Source: Pseudomonadota bacterium (GTDB lineage: Bacteria; Pseudomonadota; Gammaproteobacteria; Burkholderiales; Burkholderiaceae_C). Taken from it: 8,110 nucleotides of DNA. The translations under genes were made by a program, and so were the position numbers. Positions 7,050 through 8,110 of this stretch are shown in pieces (within the stretch, counting starts at the first letter, position 1; each line of letters starts with the position of its first letter). The stretch spans positions 1 to 8,110 of the forward strand of contig JAUPTP010000077.1 in assembly GCA_030918015.1 (NCBI GenBank). The letters are read 5' to 3'. The notes below the pieces were generated by a model, which saw nothing but the letters and a program-made list of their open reading frames with translations, did no database searches and was not told the origin of the DNA.

Positions 7050-7053
7050 CTCC
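7050..7053 (-). promoter_or_regulatory. Shine-Dalgarno of the aminotransferase gene
   Basis: GGAG on the minus strand, 9 bases before ATG 7040-7038. It decides the start, since the frame is open far upstream into the regulator gene. Confidence -1.
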
Positions 7054-7075
7054 AGGGCAAGGCGGTGGGCGGGGC

Positions 7076-8044
7076 TCAGAGGCCGTCGCTGGCGGCGGCC
7101 GGATCGAGGCTCTGGCCGAGCATCGCGCGCTCGATCAGCGGCCGGGTCAGACGATCGGACAGCAGTTCGGCGAAGGTGTAGACGAAGTTGCGCAGGTAGG
7201 CGCCGCGCTTGAAGGCGATGCGCGCGACGTTGGGGCCGAACAGGTGGCCGACCGGCCGCGCGGTCAGGTCGCCGCCGGGGCCGCACAGCACGTCGTCGGC
7301 CACCGCCATCTCGGCGACGATGCCCACGCCCAGGCCCAGACGGACATAGGTCTTGATGACGTCGGAGTCGATCGCCTCGAGCACGAAGCTGGGCTTGAGG
7401 CCGCGCTGCTCGAAGGCGGCATCGATCTTGGAGCGGCCGGTGAAGGACGGGTGGTAGGAGATCAGCGGCTCGGCGGCGAGCTGCTCCAGCGTCGGGCGCT
7501 CCAGCCGCGCCAGCGGATGGCCCACCGGCAGCACCGCGACATGGCGCCACTCGTAGCAGGGCAGCGTCACCAGGTCGTCGTACTGCGTCAGCCGCTCGGT
7601 GGCCATGCCGACCTCGGCCGCGTCGTCGAGGATCATCTGCGCCACGTCCTCGGGCGTGCCCTGGTGCAGGCTGACCGCGACCTTGGGGTAGCGCGAGCGC
7701 AGCGCCGCCACCGGCGTGGGCAGCACATAGCGCGCCTGGGTGTGGGTGGCGGCGATCGACAGCGTGCCGGCCTCCTGGCGCGAGTAGTCCTCGCCGATGC
7801 GCTTGAGGTTGGCGACCTCGCGCATGATGATCTCGATCGACTGCAGCACCTGGCGGCCGGGTTCGGTCACGCGGCGCAGCCGCTTGCCGTGGCGCGCGAA
7901 GATGTCCACGCCCAGTTCCTCCTCGAGCTCGAGGATGGCCTTGGAGATGCCGGGCTGCGAGGTGTGCAGCGCGCGCGCGGTCTCGGTCAGGTTCAGGTTG
8001 CGCCGTGCGGCCTCCTGGACGAAGCGGAACTGGTGCAGGTTCAT
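7076..8044 (-). CDS. cysB: CysB-type LysR-family transcriptional regulator
   Basis: The product has 322 residues (enterobacterial CysB is 324). Start ATG 8044-8042 has GGAAGAG 8 bases upstream. Residues 1-60 form the LysR winged helix-turn-helix ('NLTETARALHTSQPGISKAILELE'). Residues about 90-300 form the periplasmic-binding-protein-like effector domain. The CysB sulfate-site residues fall at the same numbers as in the Klebsiella/E. coli protein: Thr100, Thr102 and Gln103 in 'ATHTQARY', Thr149, Trp166 and Thr202 in 'SFTGRS'. 'DVIKTYVRLGLGVGIVAEMAV' near 228-248 is also typical. CysB activates sulfate uptake and cysteine biosynthesis genes when O-acetylserine or N-acetylserine is present, and sulfate or thiosulfate can antagonise it. 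The close paralogue Cbl (sulfonate or alternative sulfur sources) is the main alternative. The gene overlaps an upstream minus-strand frame by ATGA and is followed 35 bases later by the aminotransferase gene, suggesting one sulfur-related unit. Confidence -1.
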   Translation of the reverse strand: MNLHQFRFVQEAARRNLNLTETARALHTSQPGISKAILELEEELGVDIFARHGKRLRRVTEPGRQVLQSIEIIMREVANLKRIGEDYSRQEAGTLSIAATHTQARYVLPTPVAALRSRYPKVAVSLHQGTPEDVAQMILDDAAEVGMATERLTQYDDLVTLPCYEWRHVAVLPVGHPLARLERPTLEQLAAEPLISYHPSFTGRSKIDAAFEQRGLKPSFVLEAIDSDVIKTYVRLGLGVGIVAEMAVADDVLCGPGGDLTARPVGHLFGPNVARIAFKRGAYLRNFVYTFAELLSDRLTRPLIERAMLGQSLDPAAASDGL

Positions 8045-8110
8045 GCGGCCGGCTCTTCCGCGCGGGGGGCGTCGACCAGCGTCAGCGCGGCCTGCGCGAT
8101 CGCGCGGGTG
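8041..8110 (-). CDS. C-terminal end of an unidentified upstream gene (cut by window)
   Basis: On the minus strand a frame is open from the window edge and ends at TGA 8043-8041, overlapping the regulator's ATG as ATGA. The 22 visible codons encode an Ala-rich tail beginning 'TRAIAQAALTLVDAP' and ending 'EEPAA'. In this frame 20 of 22 third positions are G or C, as expected for a real gene here; the regulator's own frame extended upstream gives only about 14 of 22, and the third frame has a stop. The stretch is too short to name a family. If real, the overlap implies coupled translation with the CysB-type regulator. Confidence is moderate because only about 70 bases are seen. Confidence -1.
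   Translation of the reverse strand, partial: TRAIAQAALTLVDAPRAEEPAA
8053..8059 (-). promoter_or_regulatory. Shine-Dalgarno of the CysB-type regulator gene
   Basis: GGAAGAG on the minus strand, 8 bases before ATG 8044-8042. It is the strongest ribosome binding site in the window and supports this start. Confidence -1.

Noticed and set aside
5235..7181. 648-codon open frame on the plus strand
   Set aside because: It is antisense to the Crp/Fnr-type, aminotransferase and part of the CysB-type genes, with Gly/Arg/Gln-rich composition; a GC-driven shadow.
7041..7550. Upstream extension of the aminotransferase frame to 7550
   Set aside because: The extension lies inside the CysB-type gene in another frame and is Arg/Ala-rich. 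The family N-terminus and GGAG both point to ATG 7040-7038.

Overview
The window is very GC-rich, with codons ending almost always in G or C, densely packed genes and long false open frames on the antisense strand. Together with the protein types (a CysB-type LysR regulator, a Crp/Fnr regulator with an 'LAQEDLAQLVGASRQRVNQELK'-like helix-turn-helix, and an ATP-grasp/alpha-E/transglutaminase cluster), this suggests the chromosome of a betaproteobacterium, most likely Burkholderiales of the Rubrivivax/Leptothrix/Sphaerotilus kind. The assignment rests on composition and recognised families, not on a database search. There are no rRNA or tRNA genes, insertion sequences, CRISPR arrays or other mobile elements that I can see.

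Left part (1 to about 4071, plus strand): three genes of a widespread but biochemically uncharacterised cluster. The first, cut by the window edge, is a fusion of a circularly permuted ATP-grasp domain and an alpha-E domain. It overlaps by 4 bases (ATGA) a transglutaminase-like protein with an intact Cys-His-Asp triad. A second, distinct transglutaminase-like protein follows after a 42-base, locally AT-rich gap. Comparative genomics has linked these families to ATP-dependent amide or peptide bond formation coupled to peptide cleavage or transfer. The substrate is unknown, and this is the best candidate in the window for an undescribed system.

Middle (4072 to 5744): a 109-base gap holding a near-perfect inverted repeat, then a 284-residue protein that I do not recognise (plus strand). 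It ends 4 bases from the end of a convergent Crp/Fnr-family regulator gene on the minus strand. That regulator lacks the usual cAMP-contacting Arg-Ser pair.

Right part (5862 to 8110, minus strand): a sulfur-metabolism unit read right to left. It comprises the tail of an unidentified upstream gene, a CysB-type LysR regulator with every sulfate-site residue I could check conserved, and, 35 bases further on, a YbdL-type methionine aminotransferase. Same strand, short spacing and good Shine-Dalgarno sequences suggest co-transcription. The Crp/Fnr gene lies 117 bases beyond the aminotransferase on the same strand and may be a separate unit.
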